From Blastomyces gilchristii SLH14081 (lineage: Eukaryota; Ascomycota; Eurotiomycetes; Onygenales; Ajellomycetaceae): a stretch of 64,000 nucleotides of DNA. A model generated the notes under the pieces. That model was not told the origin of the DNA. It worked only from the letters and a program-made list of their open reading frames with translations, and did not search any database. Positions 23,061-34,020 of this stretch are shown in pieces (the stretch's first letter is position 1; each line of letters opens with the position of its first letter). A program made the position numbers and the translations under genes. The DNA is taken from positions 453,259 to 517,258 of the forward strand of contig NW_003101652.1 of the NCBI RefSeq assembly GCF_000003855.2. Direction: 5' to 3'.

Positions 23061-26000
23061 AAAATGTTAATGTATAGAAGACACTTGAATAAGAATTGAG
23101 AGATAGCTGTAAAAGTGTTAGCAGATATAGAAGCTTCTATATAATATATTAATAATTATATAATCTGAAGATTGAAAGAGATTCACTGAGTGAAGAATTT
23201 CTGATGCATAAGATTATCTAATAACTGATATTTAATATTATCTGTAAGAGTAAGAGTTCTCTTGTACTTCAGAGAATGATCTTGCTATATTTAAGTACAA
23301 GAGCTGCAGAATGTGAAATACAATCTTATTCTCAGACTTAATTAATTTCAAAGATTTAATCTGCAGATTCAATGACATACATGTCATATGCAGTTGACTG
23401 ATAGAAAGAAAACAGTTCATACAATTCTATCAACTGATATGAGAAGAACATTTCACATCTCTGATATAGAAGAATTAAATCTGCTTATATATTAATAAGT
23501 AAAGAGAACAATTCACAAGATCTCATCTGAAAGCATTCTGTATGTTATACAGAATCTGAAAGTGAAGAAAATCAAGATAAAAGATATATAAGAGAATAAG
23601 TGTATAAAGAAGCTTCTGAAGAAGTATGAGAAGATCTTCTGAACAGATCTTTCATCAGAATTGCTGCTGAAATGAGGATTTATACATGAGATTGACATAG
23701 AGGATGCAAAACCAGTCAATCAGAATGCATACTCTCTGTCACAAACACATCTTGAAGAACAGAAGCATCAGATCACAGATCTTCTAGAACATGATCTCAT
23801 ATGACTCTTATCAAGTGTGTGAGGCTTTTCAGTTCTATTCATAAAAAAGACAGATGAGAAGTGATAGATATGTATTAATTATCAAGCACTCAATAAGCTT
23901 ATAATCAAGAATGAATATTCACTATCACAGATTCAATAACAGTTGAATATGATTGAAAACACCTGATATCTATTGAAGATCAATTTTCTCTCAGAATACT
24001 GACAGATTCATGTAGATGAACTGTCAGTTTCATGAACTACATTTAATATGCAATGAAGAAAGTTTGAATTCCTGATAATATTATTCAGTCTGATTAATAC
24101 ATCTGTCATCTTTTAAATGATGATGAATATGATTCTTCATAAACAGAATAAAATCTCATATCTCATATATCTTGATAACATTCTAGTCTTTTCAAACTCA
24201 TACAATAAACATCTGAAGCATCTCAATGAAGTGCTTACAACTCTGATAGAGTATAAGCTCTATATTAAATCAATCAAGTGTGTGTTTGAAATGAAAGAGT
24301 TGAAGTTTATAGAACATGTAGTGAGTAATAACTGTATACATCTCATCTCAGAGAAATTGAATGTTATAGTGAATTGACTGCAGCTGAGAAATGTACACCA
24401 TGTACAACAGTTTCTTAGATTGATCTCATACTACTGCAGATTCATCAAGAATTTCACACAAATATCTATATCACTCTCAGATCTCTTAAGAGAAACAGAT
24501 ACAAATCTGTGAAAGAAGAAGTTTCATTCAATCATCTGAAATACTGTATGTAAAGAGGCTTTTCTCACACTGAGAGAACATATAATAACATTCTCAGTGC
24601 TTATTCAATCAGATCATGATAAATCTTTCTACATTGAGATAAACACATCTGAATAAGCTATCAGAGGCACTCTTCTACAGATAAGCAAGAACAGCAAGCT
24701 GCATCTAATGATGTACAATAATAGAAAACTATCAGATGTCAAGCTCAATTACTCAGTATATGAAAAGAAATTACTAGTGATTAAGCATATGCTGATGTTG
24801 TGAGATAGATATATTAACAACAGGTATATAATAACAGTGATCATGAATCATGAAAGCCTTGTCTATCTACAATCAATAATAAAACCTTTTAAATGCTTAG
24901 TACATTGAATCTCAGAGTTTCAAGTGTATAATCTTCATATCAAATACTGAAAGAAATCAGATGCTATGATATCTGACACAATCAGTCACAGACCTGATTT
25001 CATGAGTGAGAATTCTGCAAATCAGGCATAAGAAATATTCACATTAAATGCACTGAGAGAATGCAAGAAATCAGAATGAGTGAATGTCATGATCTCTCAC
25101 TTAAAGAATAACAAGATGTCAGATGACAAGTGTCTTACAAGAGTAGTAGAAGAGATGCTTTCAAACTTCAAGCTGAGAAAATTAGGAAATGAAAACAATG
25201 TTATGCTTTACTATAATCTAGTATATGTAGAAGCTCTCTATCTAGAATCTTTATTTAGATGTGACTTGATAACTTGCATGTACAAGAAATTCAGTCACTT
25301 AGAAAGCCCTGGACTTATAAATGTACTCAAATCAAGAGTATACTGACCAAGCATGACTGAGGACATTCAGATATATGCTCACAAGTGCCTGAATTACCAG
25401 CTTACAAAAGAATCTAAGAAAGGGTTAGAATATGAGAAAGCACAACATCAGATAAAGTGTATAATACAACTGTTTAAACAATAAGAGATAGATTTCATAG
25501 ACATATTATCACAAACATTAAATGAAAATCAATGAATAATCACTGCTATTAATTACACTACTGACTGATTAGTTGCAAAAGCAGTTTCAGAGGCAACAGA
25601 GAAAGTGATGATGAAGTTTCTATATAATGAGATCTATGTCAACTATGAAATACTGTGCAAGATTCTAACTGATAATGATATGAACCTTGTAGAAGAAGTA
25701 GTGAGGTATTTCATGAACTAGTTACAGACAAGACATTATAGAACAATACTATATCATTCACAGACAAATGAGAAGATGAAACACTTGAATGAAATCTTGA
25801 GCAACATGCTGATGAAATATCTAGTGAGCAAGCCTATAAGACTATAGAATGAATATCTCAGACAGACACTATTAATCACACAGATTCAACAGCATGCAGT
25901 CTTTAAGCATTTATCATTCTACCTGTTGTATGGATTGCATCCGTGCATCTCAGAGAATGCTTTGAAAAAGGTGAGAGAGAGAGCAGTTATGAACACAGTA

Positions 26001-26700
26001 AGAATAGTAGTTACAGATGCAGCAGGAACAGCAGTTACAGACACAGCAGTAGCAGTTGTGAACACAACAGTCACAGACACAGAATCAAGATTAAAAGAGA
26101 TCAGCCACACACATACAAAAGCTAATAAGTTACTCCTGAACTGAGCAATTCAATTAAAAAGAATACAAGACTCACTTGTTAAGAAATTGAGTCTCAAGAT
26201 AAGAATATAAGTTTTCATATACAATGAGAGTTCTGAGAAGTTTCAATCTAGATAGTTTAAGTCATATAAAATACTTAAATCACACTCTCTGAGAATGTAT
26301 GCATTGAAAGAATCAGAGGGACAGATCTTATACAACTTAATCAATAATTCATAACTTATGAAAGTAAAGATGTAAGATCTGAGTGAATTATAATCATTCA
26401 CAGCACTATTATCAGTATTGAAAAAGAAGAAACTTATAATTGAAAAGTCTCACAAAGTAAGAGAAATCATAGACACTTATGAATCAGATAATCTTACTTA
26501 TTCTGATCTTTTCATAATTATAAGAAAAGAATGAGAAGTAATAAAGAAATCAGATGAATATCATACTTCAATAAGTAATAAAACTGTAGCTGATTGTATG
26601 ATAATGCACTGCAAACAGTGAGTGCAACACAGTAAAGAGTAATCTCAAAGTGACAGACTTGTATATAAATCAGATTGCAGAAGAAAAAGAAATTCAGAGT
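23060..26700 (+). pseudogene. Element D pol: protease region, RT, RNase H, integrase
   Basis: RT occupies about 23,750-24,370 (KKTDEK...MCINYQALNKL; catalytic YLDNILVFS at 24,167-24,193, where the family has YLDD, so the second aspartate is lost). RNase H follows (FYIEINTSE, then KLNYSVYEKKLLVIKHML near 24,750). The integrase zinc finger is at about 25,280-25,400, the core includes WEIDFI-type and ILTDN motifs at about 25,490-25,690, and a GLHPC segment ends it near 25,940. The C-terminal domain runs on to about 26,650 (KFQSR-FKSYKILKSH). Stops sit mainly at tryptophan positions. The clustered short frames at 25,919-26,144 in three registers are repeats of ACAGCAGT type within pol. Confidence 0.87.
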
Positions 26701-27185
26701 TAAATTCAACTGTTTACACCAGTTCAATCACAGAGATCACAGAGGACAAACTATCTGAAACATCTGTAGACATGTGAAACCAAGCTATCTCAACTTCTGA
26801 GAACACTCAGAGATTGAGTGAGATTAGTTTCAATAAGCTGTTTACTGTAGTGATCTGAGCAGGTGAAGAGAGACAGTATAATACACAAGACAGAATTACA
26901 AAAGATGAAAGCTGTCAAACCTAGTTACTGAATACTGTATTATATAGAGATCATGTAAGAGTAGTGACTAGCAGATAAAGAAAAAGTGTAAGAAAAGAAA
27001 TAATGAATTAGTTATCAATCATAAGAGTTGACTGTAAAAGATAAATGTTATTATACACATCTCATTCATTTTCATACATTACATGTTTAATCTATTTCCA
27101 ACATCACATCACCTGAAAAACATCAAAAATAAAAGAAATCTCAAAACTCAAGATCTGCAAGGGATTTGAGAGCTGTAAGCTGCTC
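26700..27185 (+). other. Element D 3' spacer, no gene supported
   Basis: The sense pol frame fades out around 26,700-26,760. I see no further motif before the antisense frames. Confidence 0.5.
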
Positions 27186-27852
27186 TTATAATAACACTGT
27201 GCACATCTCTGATTCCTCTACTACTCTGTGTACAACATTAATGTCATTTATTACAAGATTGACTGGAATGCCAATATAGAAATGCGCATGCATATGTGTA
27301 GAGAAATTAAAGAAGAGCACAGAACTCACAGAATCAGAAGCCAGAACAGAGAGAACAGAGATGAAAGAAACAGAAGAAGAAGAAGATGCAGAACTGAATA
27401 AATAACAGCAGAAGTCATCTGAGACTGAACACTTACAACCTGGTATACACATAACCTTCTCTGCAGAAAAGAGAGAGAAAGCAATGAGAGAAGCTTGAGA
27501 ATGAAAGAAGATAGTCTCAGTGATGTTATCATCTTCAATGAGAATGACCTCTGACACCAGAGTAACTAAGAATCATTGTTAGCATACAAAAATCACAAAA
27601 GCAGGGATAACAATTACTGAATGAACACCTGCTGGTCTTAGAATTGTACATGCAATTACAACACACACAAGGCTTCTCAGAAAGAGAGAGAGAGATATGA
27701 GAGAATGTAGAAAGCAGAACACAGCATGCAAACAGCTCATTCTCATAACAACATCTCAGATAAGATATATGAGTCTCACACCTGTGAGTGTAAAAGAGTA
27801 TAACATCTGCATTTCTATTTCTGAAAACACAGATATCTTTTATCTGCATCAT
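27186..27852 (-). pseudogene. Antisense frames in the 3' part of element D
   Basis: Two overlapping minus-strand frames, 27,535-27,852 (105 codons, cysteine-rich: HRCETHISYLRCCYENELFAC region and CVCCNC) and 27,186-27,557 (123 codons, with an SSASSSSS run), lie between integrase and the 3' LTR. They are longer than most sense frames in this decayed element. They could belong to an antisense gene carried by the element, as reported for some plant gypsy families, or be shadows of a lost sense frame rich in arginine, glutamate and glutamine. I recognise no domain. Confidence 0.35.
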
Positions 27853-28180
27853 GAAGTTAAATAACAGATACTAGAGAATAGGCTGATATAAATCTATCAT
27901 TCTAAAGAAATTTGTCAGAGTGAATGTTCTTACAATATTGAACTTTACAGTTGTAAAAAGTTTCTTAATATCTGTGAATATCATAACTTCATATATAGTA
28001 AAATTCATAATAATTTTCTCTAAGAACAGAAAAATCAGCATTAGAAAGAAAAGATGAAAAAGAAAAAGACTTACAATCTTAATACTGTTAAGAAGAGAAG
28101 TGATTCTCTGAGATGAATGAATAATTATTTCATCATAAATATTTAAAATAAATGTAATAATTGATGTCTGTAACTGAGCT

Positions 28181-28639
28181 TCAGATAATCATGTTATATA
28201 CTGTCTTTGTACAATAGATTATTCTAGAGATTAGTAAGAAGAGTGAGAGTGTACACACTGAGAAATATGATTCATCAAGTCTACACAATATCTTCTTAAA
28301 ATGAGGAGAGCTGATAATGAAAGCAGAGACAGCAAAACCAGAGAGAGCAGAAGTAGTGAAAGTAAGAATCACAGAAACAGGGGTAGCAGAAGTGAGAGAA
28401 CCAGATACAGAAGCAGGTGTAGAAGATTGAGAGGGAGCAGCAGAGGAAGAAACAGAAGAGACAGGGAAGAATGCAGAAGACTCAGTCACACATGATATAA
28501 ACAATTCCTTCATTATTGCATTCTTCAGGTTCTTGATCAATGATTCAACATTGAGTTCACTATCATCAGTGAATGTGAATCTGTCAACATGTGAAGATTC
28601 TATATAAATAAAAACAAATATATCAGCATCTGTGTTCAT
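28181..28639 (-). pseudogene. Antisense 152-codon frame in element D
   Basis: A minus-strand frame starts with ATG at 28,639 and is open for 152 codons, the longest uninterrupted minus-strand frame outside the right-hand unique DNA. The N-terminal half is ordinary (MNTDADIFVFI...ELNVESLIKNL), the middle is a serine/threonine/proline/valine-rich repeat region, and the end is hydrophobic. The overlapping plus frame 28,301-28,495 is arginine/serine-rich low complexity. No family is recognised. It sits about 0.5 kb before the 3' LTR. Confidence 0.4.
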
Positions 28640-29173
28640 GCAAAATCATGTCAGAAAACATAATTAGAAACTCACTGAGAAGAAGAAATGATCAAGAGTG
28701 TATAAGAAGATGAAGAAGATATGTCATCATTCATGATAATACATTATTCTGACAATTATTAGAAGATAAACAAGTTCTGATCACATTTCACAATGTGTTA
28801 CACTTACTGCTAACAAACTGCCTGATATGAGCACTATGATGATGCTTGTTATGAAAATGAGAGGTCATTGCCAGAAACATGTACAATGTGATAGATGAAC
28901 AGATAGAAAGAGTTGAACAGAAGAAGAAGTAGAAATCTGAGATAGTGATAGCATTTGATAATGATGATGATGAAGATAATGATTAAAGAATGAGAAAAGT
29001 AAGTGAATGAGTGATGTAATATAGTGAAAGTTTCTTTGTGAGAGTGTATACAGAATGCTAGCTGAATCAGAGATAGGTCACATGATTGTGAAACACTAGT
29101 GGCGAGCTAATCCGCATGAAGCTAGGGTGTATGATATGATCACATGAGTGTGACTGAATCTGGTGGAGGAGGA
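28640..29173 (+). other. Element D 3' untranslated region
   Basis: The region contains GATGAT-type trinucleotide repeats near 28,950-28,985 and a stretch of nearly balanced composition at 29,090-29,173 just before the LTR. No gene is seen. The purine run GGTGGAGGAGGA immediately before the LTR is in the right place for a polypurine tract. Confidence 0.6.
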
Positions 29174-29357
29174 TGTGGTTCGGAAGAATGTATGACTGTC
29201 AGATAATAACGCGGCCGCTTCCGAACTACTAGTGTATGTGTACAAGTGTAAAGAGGCCATAGCGGCTGCTAATTAATTTAGTGTACAATATTACAATATA
29301 TAAGAAGCCGGCGTACGCCTGTAATCGTACACTGGCTTAAGCAACCTTTGAATCACA
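29174..29357 (+). repeat. 3' LTR of element D
   Basis: The LTR matches 21,005-21,185 over its full length. Differences cluster at CG sites: CGTACG to TGTATG, ACCGTCGG to ACTGTCAG. One GCGGCCGC and one CGTACGCC remain. LTR pairs are identical at insertion, so these changes happened in place afterwards. Confidence 0.9.
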
Positions 29358-29790
29358 AAAACATGTTTAAAAAGAGATGAAATATGTTAATATACTCTGC
29401 TTAAGTGCTTCAATTGTAAAGAAAAATATGCATTTAGTTCAAAAGAATGTGTACTTACTCTAAGAACTTAGAAGAAGTGAAGAAAAGATAAAGCTCAAAG
29501 TACATGTAAAATTAAAGAGAAAAGTCAAGCTAGTAAATCTGTAACTACAAGCTTAAAAAGAAGAAACTCTCAACTATCTAGATCTTCAAACTTCAATTCT
29601 TCAGCTAAATATAAATAGAATTTGAATTCTCACACTTCTGTTAAGATTAGAGAATTGAGAAATGACTCTGATAATAAACTAGATATAATGTAAGTATTTG
29701 AGATTTCTACTTTTCAAAATAGTTATAATCTACTATCTGATAATAGTGATTAGATTCTACTTGATCTCTACTCTCTTTTAGTATAAATAT
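29358..29790 (+). pseudogene. LINE copy 3 ORF1, second part
   Basis: The frame resumes from 21,004 with K-T-C-L-K, then a zinc-knuckle-like cluster at about 29,407-29,452 (KCFNCKEKYAF...KEC) and a serine/lysine/arginine-rich tail to about 29,784. Two or three stops interrupt it. Confidence 0.72.
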
Positions 29791-29841
29791 ACAACAGAAA
29801 TAACAAAAAAAGTTTAAAAACTCTTTAAAAATCACATTTAT

Positions 29842-31196
29842 ACAAAATAATGTGAATAGAAACTCAAAGTGTATTTATTCTTATCTTCAAATTATATTTG
29901 AATAAAAAGTTAATTTTGTACTGCTTCAGAAACTAAATTTCAATGCTGAGTAAAATATATCATTTCTTATTCAAGCTACTACTGCTTTCTATCTCAAAAG
30001 TCTGAGATAAAGTCAAGAGTAGTGATCTGTGAAAGAAAGAGATCAAGATATTAATTTAATCTAAGATTTAATATTATGTCTGACTCTGATATTCTGATGA
30101 GTGATATTATAGATAAAGAGAATGAGTTTAATACTATACAGCTCATAAATATCTATAATGAAAAGTCATTGAAGAAAAATAATAATATCTGAATAATTAA
30201 TAGAGGATTTCTGAACATAACTTCATTAAGAAACTCTATAATTGTAGAAGATTTTAATGCATATCATCTTAAATAAAATTCAGAATACAAAAGAGCAGTA
30301 AGAGTAGATAATCTGATTGAATGAATCTTTGAGTATTTAATAGATTTAGTTCACAAGTCTGATCAACAAACATTCTTTAGAAAAGACATGAAATAGAAAT
30401 CTATTATAGATTTAATCTTCATGTCATAAAATCTAATAAAAAAAGAACTTGTAAACAGATTTATTGATTTAAATGAGACATCAGAATCAGATTATGAGAT
30501 TATTCAATTTAATATTGAACTGANNNNNNNNNNNNNNNNNNNNNNNNNNNNNNNNNNNNNNNNNNNNNNNNNNNNNNNNNNNNNNNNNNNNNNNNNNNNN
30601 NNNNNNNNNNNNNNNNNNNNNNNATAAATGAGTGAAAATCCTCTTCTCTCTAATCAGTTTAACTTTGTAAAAGCTGACTCACAGCCAGTTGAAGAAAGCA
30701 TAAAACTGTTAAAATCTGAAAAGCAGAGTGAGGTATATTGAAATCGGGTTCAAGATATCTCAGATGAAATGCTTGAGAATATAGTGAAGCTCATTAGATC
30801 TATTATTCTAACAAGTGCTAGAGATAATATTTCAAAGAGAAAGTCTTCTGAGTATTCAAATCCTAATAAAATGAGAATATCATATCTAAAAGAAAACAAT
30901 TAGCTACTGCTAGAAGAGATTAAAGAATGATGTAATATCTGATAAAGAGTTCAAAGCTGTCAGAAATGAATATTTTTCAGATATTAAAAGAGCTAAAACA
31001 GACTGCTGGAATAAATTTCTTGAAGAAGTATAAGAAAAGAAAGTTTTTAAAGCTTTTAACTATACTAAAACAAGAAGTGTAGTAAAACTTTCAGCTCTAG
31101 AATATGAGTTTCAGAATGAATCATATACAGCAAATTCTTTTGAAAAAAAGTGTCAAGCTTTCATGAGAATTCTCTCTCAAAGGTCATCAGATTCAG
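29842..31196 (+). pseudogene. LINE copy 3 ORF2, endonuclease and N-terminal RT (with gap)
   Basis: The APE-type endonuclease starts near 29,842 with QNNVNRNS, followed by FVLLQK, which stands for the QEP motif, and VEDFNAYH at about 30,247-30,270, matching GDFNAHH in this family. The 100-N gap (30,524-30,623) removes its end. After the gap the linker reads DCWNKFLEEV...KVFKAFNYTKTRS, as in copy 2. The endonuclease would nick the target. The frame is cut by the chimeric insertion at 31,210 and resumes at 34,021. Confidence 0.82.
30524..30623. other. Assembly gap of 100 N
   Basis: Exactly 100 undetermined bases inside LINE copy 3 ORF2. The round number suggests a scaffold gap of unknown true size, so net lengths and continuity here are provisional. 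Confidence 0.99.
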
Positions 31197-31209
31197 ATTC
31201 AGAGAAAGA

Positions 31210-31631
31210 TTATTATTATTATTATTCTTCAATTATAGATGTATACAGTTAGAGACTATGACATCTACCTGAGAACTTTTAGTTCTCAGGGTTTTTCCTA
31301 TATCTGTAAAGTTAACTATTATACATTTACCAATTTCAGATATGCAAAATCAGAAAGTTCCAGCTCAGAATATAAAAACTGTTTACAAATTGCAGTATTT
31401 TAACATCTTCTGACACTTTGAAATCATTTGAGAATATCATGACAAAAGAAAAGAGAACACAGTCTTAAAGATAGACACATTAAATAGATAGATAGAAAAG
31501 AATTAAAAGAAAAAGATAAAGTAAAGAGAGACTGTAATAAAACAAATTATTAAAAGATAATATATAGCTGTTTTAACAGACTATATCTGATTGATTTCCT
31601 CCTCTTCATATTCAGATATTTCTGAATTTAG
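31210..31631 (-). other. LINE copy 4 3' UTR, perfect stem-loop, TAA tail
   Basis: On the plus strand it starts with TTATTATT (the inverted TAA tail). The hairpin at 31,268-31,290 has the same perfect 10-bp arms as copy 1 with a 3-base loop. The rest is colinear with the other 3' UTRs. Confidence 0.85.
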
Positions 31632-32754
31632 TCATTTTCTTATAGCTGCTTGAGTTTCTGATAGAAAGTCTATTAAGTATTTAATTTCTGTCTCAGTTGA
31701 GAATAAGAATCTTATATTTAATTAATTTAGATTATACTTCTCTTTCAATCTGACTCTGAGACTATTGTATAATGCACAGTGTATTATAATATACTCAGAA
31801 TTCTCATTTATATTCCAGAATGAGCATTCTATTGAATTAAATCTATTCTCAAATCTTTGTATATAAGATTTGAAATAGCCATGTCCTAGTTTCAGCTGTA
31901 TTATAGATGAGAATATTTTCTTTTTACATTTAATTGAACAAGATTTTCACTTGGGTTTTATTTCAAATCTTGAATAATATATACTCTTCTTTTGTTTCTG
32001 CCAGCTTTCATTTCACTTGTCTAAACAAGATTCTTTTATTTTTCTCTTTATAAAAGATCAGAATATAATTTTTTGAATAGATCTGCTTAATTCTGAACTC
32101 TTTTTTACAGCTGAATCAGCCAATTCATTGTCATGAATATTCATATGAGTAGAAACTCAGTGCAGATGAATTATCAGCTTTGATATTCTTCTCTTTTGAA
32201 TTCTCAAAACAGAGTTTAAGATCAGTTCAAGATTCATTTAATCACTATAAATCTGACTATTTCTAAGTCTTTTTAAAGCAGCTTGACTATTAGAGAATAT
32301 TCATATCTCTTTCAAACTATTTCCTCTTTTATAAGATTTTATTTCAATGAGTTTGAAAGCTTTTACTATTATAAATAGTTCAGCATCAAAGACTTCAGCT
32401 TCACAGCCTAAATTTCAGAAATCTGAGATAAAATTAATACTATCTTCAGTATAAGCAATGTCTGCATCTAATCTATTCAAATTCTCATTTTTAAAGTTAT
32501 CTCAATAAATCAGAATAGAGTCTTCTATATTAATTGTTGAAATTCTCTTCAAATACTGTTCATATTCTTTCTTCTTAGATAGTTCACTTATTTATAAGTC
32601 TATAAGATATTCAAGCCTTTCTCTCCAGAGAGATATCTTCTCATGGTCAACTTTTTCAATATTTAAAGAAGAAAATTGATTTTTAATCAGTGAGCATATT
32701 CTGTACAGTTGAGAAGGCATTTTCTTTGAAGAATTATTTTCATTTCAATTAAGA
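31632..32754 (-). pseudogene. LINE copy 4 ORF2 fragment with RNase H
   Basis: The minus-strand frame carries the RNase H block (decayed SDG, VFDAELF, SQAALK, NELADSA) and the C-terminal cysteine motif, ending in TGA at 31,632-31,634. Colinearity with copy 2 (about 15,185 onward) stops abruptly at about 32,754, where unrelated GC-rich sequence begins. The RT domain is missing. Confidence 0.82.
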
Positions 32755-32908
32755 CTACGGGCGCTAGCCACCCGCAGGATGCATCTTAAGCTAATTACAT
32801 TTAACTCTCTATAATTAACTGATTACCGCGTCCGTCCTCTCGGGCCAGCCACTAATTTCCAGGGGTCTTAGTTAGTGGCTGCCACCGCTCACTTGATGAT
32901 GTACACAC
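32755..32908 (-). other. Unmutated GC-rich piece in the chimera, with hairpin
   Basis: About 150 bp of balanced composition with many CG pairs (TACGGGCGCTAG, ACCGCGTCCGTC, CTCGGGCC). It contains a 10-bp inverted repeat, CAGCCACTAA at 32,846-32,855 and TTAGTGGCTG at 32,872-32,881. It is unlike the LINE and the neighbouring sequence and may derive from a structured or single-copy RNA. I cannot name it. Confidence 0.6.
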
Positions 32909-33404
32909 TAGACTGACCGTGTGACCGTGTCTGGGACCAGGACCAGATTTTTTGATAGTCTTATTACCAATTCGACTGATCCCATTACACAGTTTTAACA
33001 TTAGATAGTAGTCTTATACTGTCTCAGTGAGACTTACTGTCTACTCTTATCACATTTTTCAAATGAGATCATGATTTCTACTTCTTAATTTAAATTATTT
33101 TTATTACTTTAAATGACTTTAAATCTCATTTGAGTGTTATCAAAAAGTGTTACTTTTTAAAAAATTAAAAATAGTCTAAAAAAAACCTTAAAATGTCTAA
33201 AAATAGTAACTTTATGCCAAGAACAGGATCAAATGAGATCACTTTCTTATTTTTTTCAAGTCATGATTTCATTTTAAGATCTGATATATAGTCACTTTGC
33301 ATGTTTTTTTAATGACTAGTCCCAGCGGGATTCACATCAAGAAATGTATGAAACCAGACCAAATGAGATCAAATGTGAAATTCATGGTCCCGCCGGCCAG
33401 TCTA
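32909..33404 (+). mobile_element. Miniature hAT element 3 (496 bp)
   Basis: The element has TAGACTGACCGTGTGACC at the left and CCGGCCAGTCTA at the right, with a perfect 8-bp duplication GTACACAC (32,901-32,908 and 33,405-33,412). It keeps TCTGGGACCAGGACC, so its ends are little mutated, while its core shows the usual AT-rich form. Confidence 0.93.
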
Positions 33405-33412
33405 GTACACAC

Positions 33413-33926
33413 CAAGCTTTCTGTTGCTAATCTCAGCCTCATTAGATGCTTATAGGCCTATCAATCAGCTGTCATGATCTTGTTCTATGTTAGGAACTAA
33501 TCATAGACTTGATGACTGCAGTTCTCCCTGCCAGTATTAGAGCTTGACAGTGAGCTTGAAGACTGTAGCCTATCAGAGTGCTCTGTCTAGAGTCTAAATA
33601 CATGTCTAGACCTGCTAGTCAGATAGTTTTCAAAATTATTTTCTGTATTTGAGAAGAAGCTAGGCTCTGATGACAGCTCTAGTTAGAGACTTACTTAAGT
33701 AGTGTATAATCACTACATTAGACTTGACTCTATATTATTAGAACCTTGACAGATGTATAGTAAAATAGTGAGACATTGACATCTCATATCAGCTCTGATG
33801 AGTGTTCACAGAATCTCACTTAACTAGTGACTTGACTTATAGTAGAGAGTTCTATTTCACACTAAGTCTTACTAATTAGACTCAGCCTCTATTACATGAG
33901 AGCTTTCATGAGTATGAAGTGATAGA
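33413..33926 (-). other. Unidentified middle segment of the chimera
   Basis: About 510 bp of moderate GC content without CG pairs and without an open frame I can support. It shows repeated TCTAGAC/GTCTAGA and CAGCTCT words. It lies between the tRNA-like head and the GC-rich piece and was part of the inserted unit. Confidence 0.5.
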
Positions 33927-34007
33927 TGTTAGTGATGAGATTCGAACCCACACATCTCTAATGTATGCGGTCATGATTATCAGTCTTACTAACTGAGCCA
34001 CACTGGC
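33927..34007 (-). tRNA. Degenerate tRNA-like sequence heading the chimera
   Basis: The 81-base minus-strand segment has GCCAGTG at its 5' end and CACTAAC plus A at its 3' end. Five of seven acceptor pairs hold, and the two failures fit G-to-A change. The box A-like TGGCTCAGTTAG and box B-like GGGTTCGAATC are both present. The T arm GTGGG-TTCGAAT-CTCAT folds with wobble pairs. CTGAT and ATTAG can form an anticodon stem enclosing 16 bases, room for a 7-base loop plus a 9-base intron. CAT is a candidate anticodon but T33 is misplaced, so the identity is not assigned. The D stem is defective, so it is probably a pseudo-tRNA. Its 5' base is exactly the insertion boundary. Confidence 0.6.
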
Positions 34008-34020
34008 ATTCAGAGAAAGA

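Larger units (their letters stand above)
21005..29357 (+). mobile_element. Ty3/gypsy LTR element D (8.35 kb)
   Basis: Direct repeats of about 181 bp, starting TGTGGTTCGG and ending GAATCACA, bound an internal region with gag, pol and a long 3' segment holding antisense frames. The LINE ORF1 frame resumes immediately after it, confirming insertion; flanking AAAA suggests a 4-bp duplication, but A-runs make this ambiguous. Domain order RT, RNase H, integrase identifies Ty3/gypsy. It is less eroded than A-C and keeps more GG and CC pairs. Confidence 0.9.
31210..34007 (-). mobile_element. LINE copy 4: chimeric, tRNA-headed insertion
   Basis: The inserted block lies between two perfect copies of ATTCAGAGAAAGA (31,197-31,209 and 34,008-34,020), and the host LINE frame continues across it. 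On the minus strand it reads: tRNA-like sequence (34,007-33,927), about 520 bp of unknown sequence, a miniature hAT element (32,909-33,404), a 154-bp GC-rich piece (32,755-32,908), then LINE ORF2/RNase H sequence, 3' UTR and TAA tail (32,754-31,210). A single target duplication outside both the tRNA end and the LINE tail shows that the whole chimera inserted as one unit. Confidence 0.85.

Noticed and set aside
25919..26144. Three overlapping short frames as separate genes
   Set aside because: They are different registers of a repetitive ACAGCAGT-like stretch within element D pol.
29174..29357. Cloning-vector contamination (NotI-like GCGGCCGC and SpeI-like ACTAGT sites)
   Set aside because: The same segment occurs at 21,005-21,185 as the partner LTR with natural mutations, and both sit exactly at the ends of a gypsy element.
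33927..34007. Functional tRNA gene
   Set aside because: The D stem and acceptor stem are damaged and T33 is misplaced; it sits at the exact end of a retrotransposed unit, so a tRNA-derived relic is more likely.
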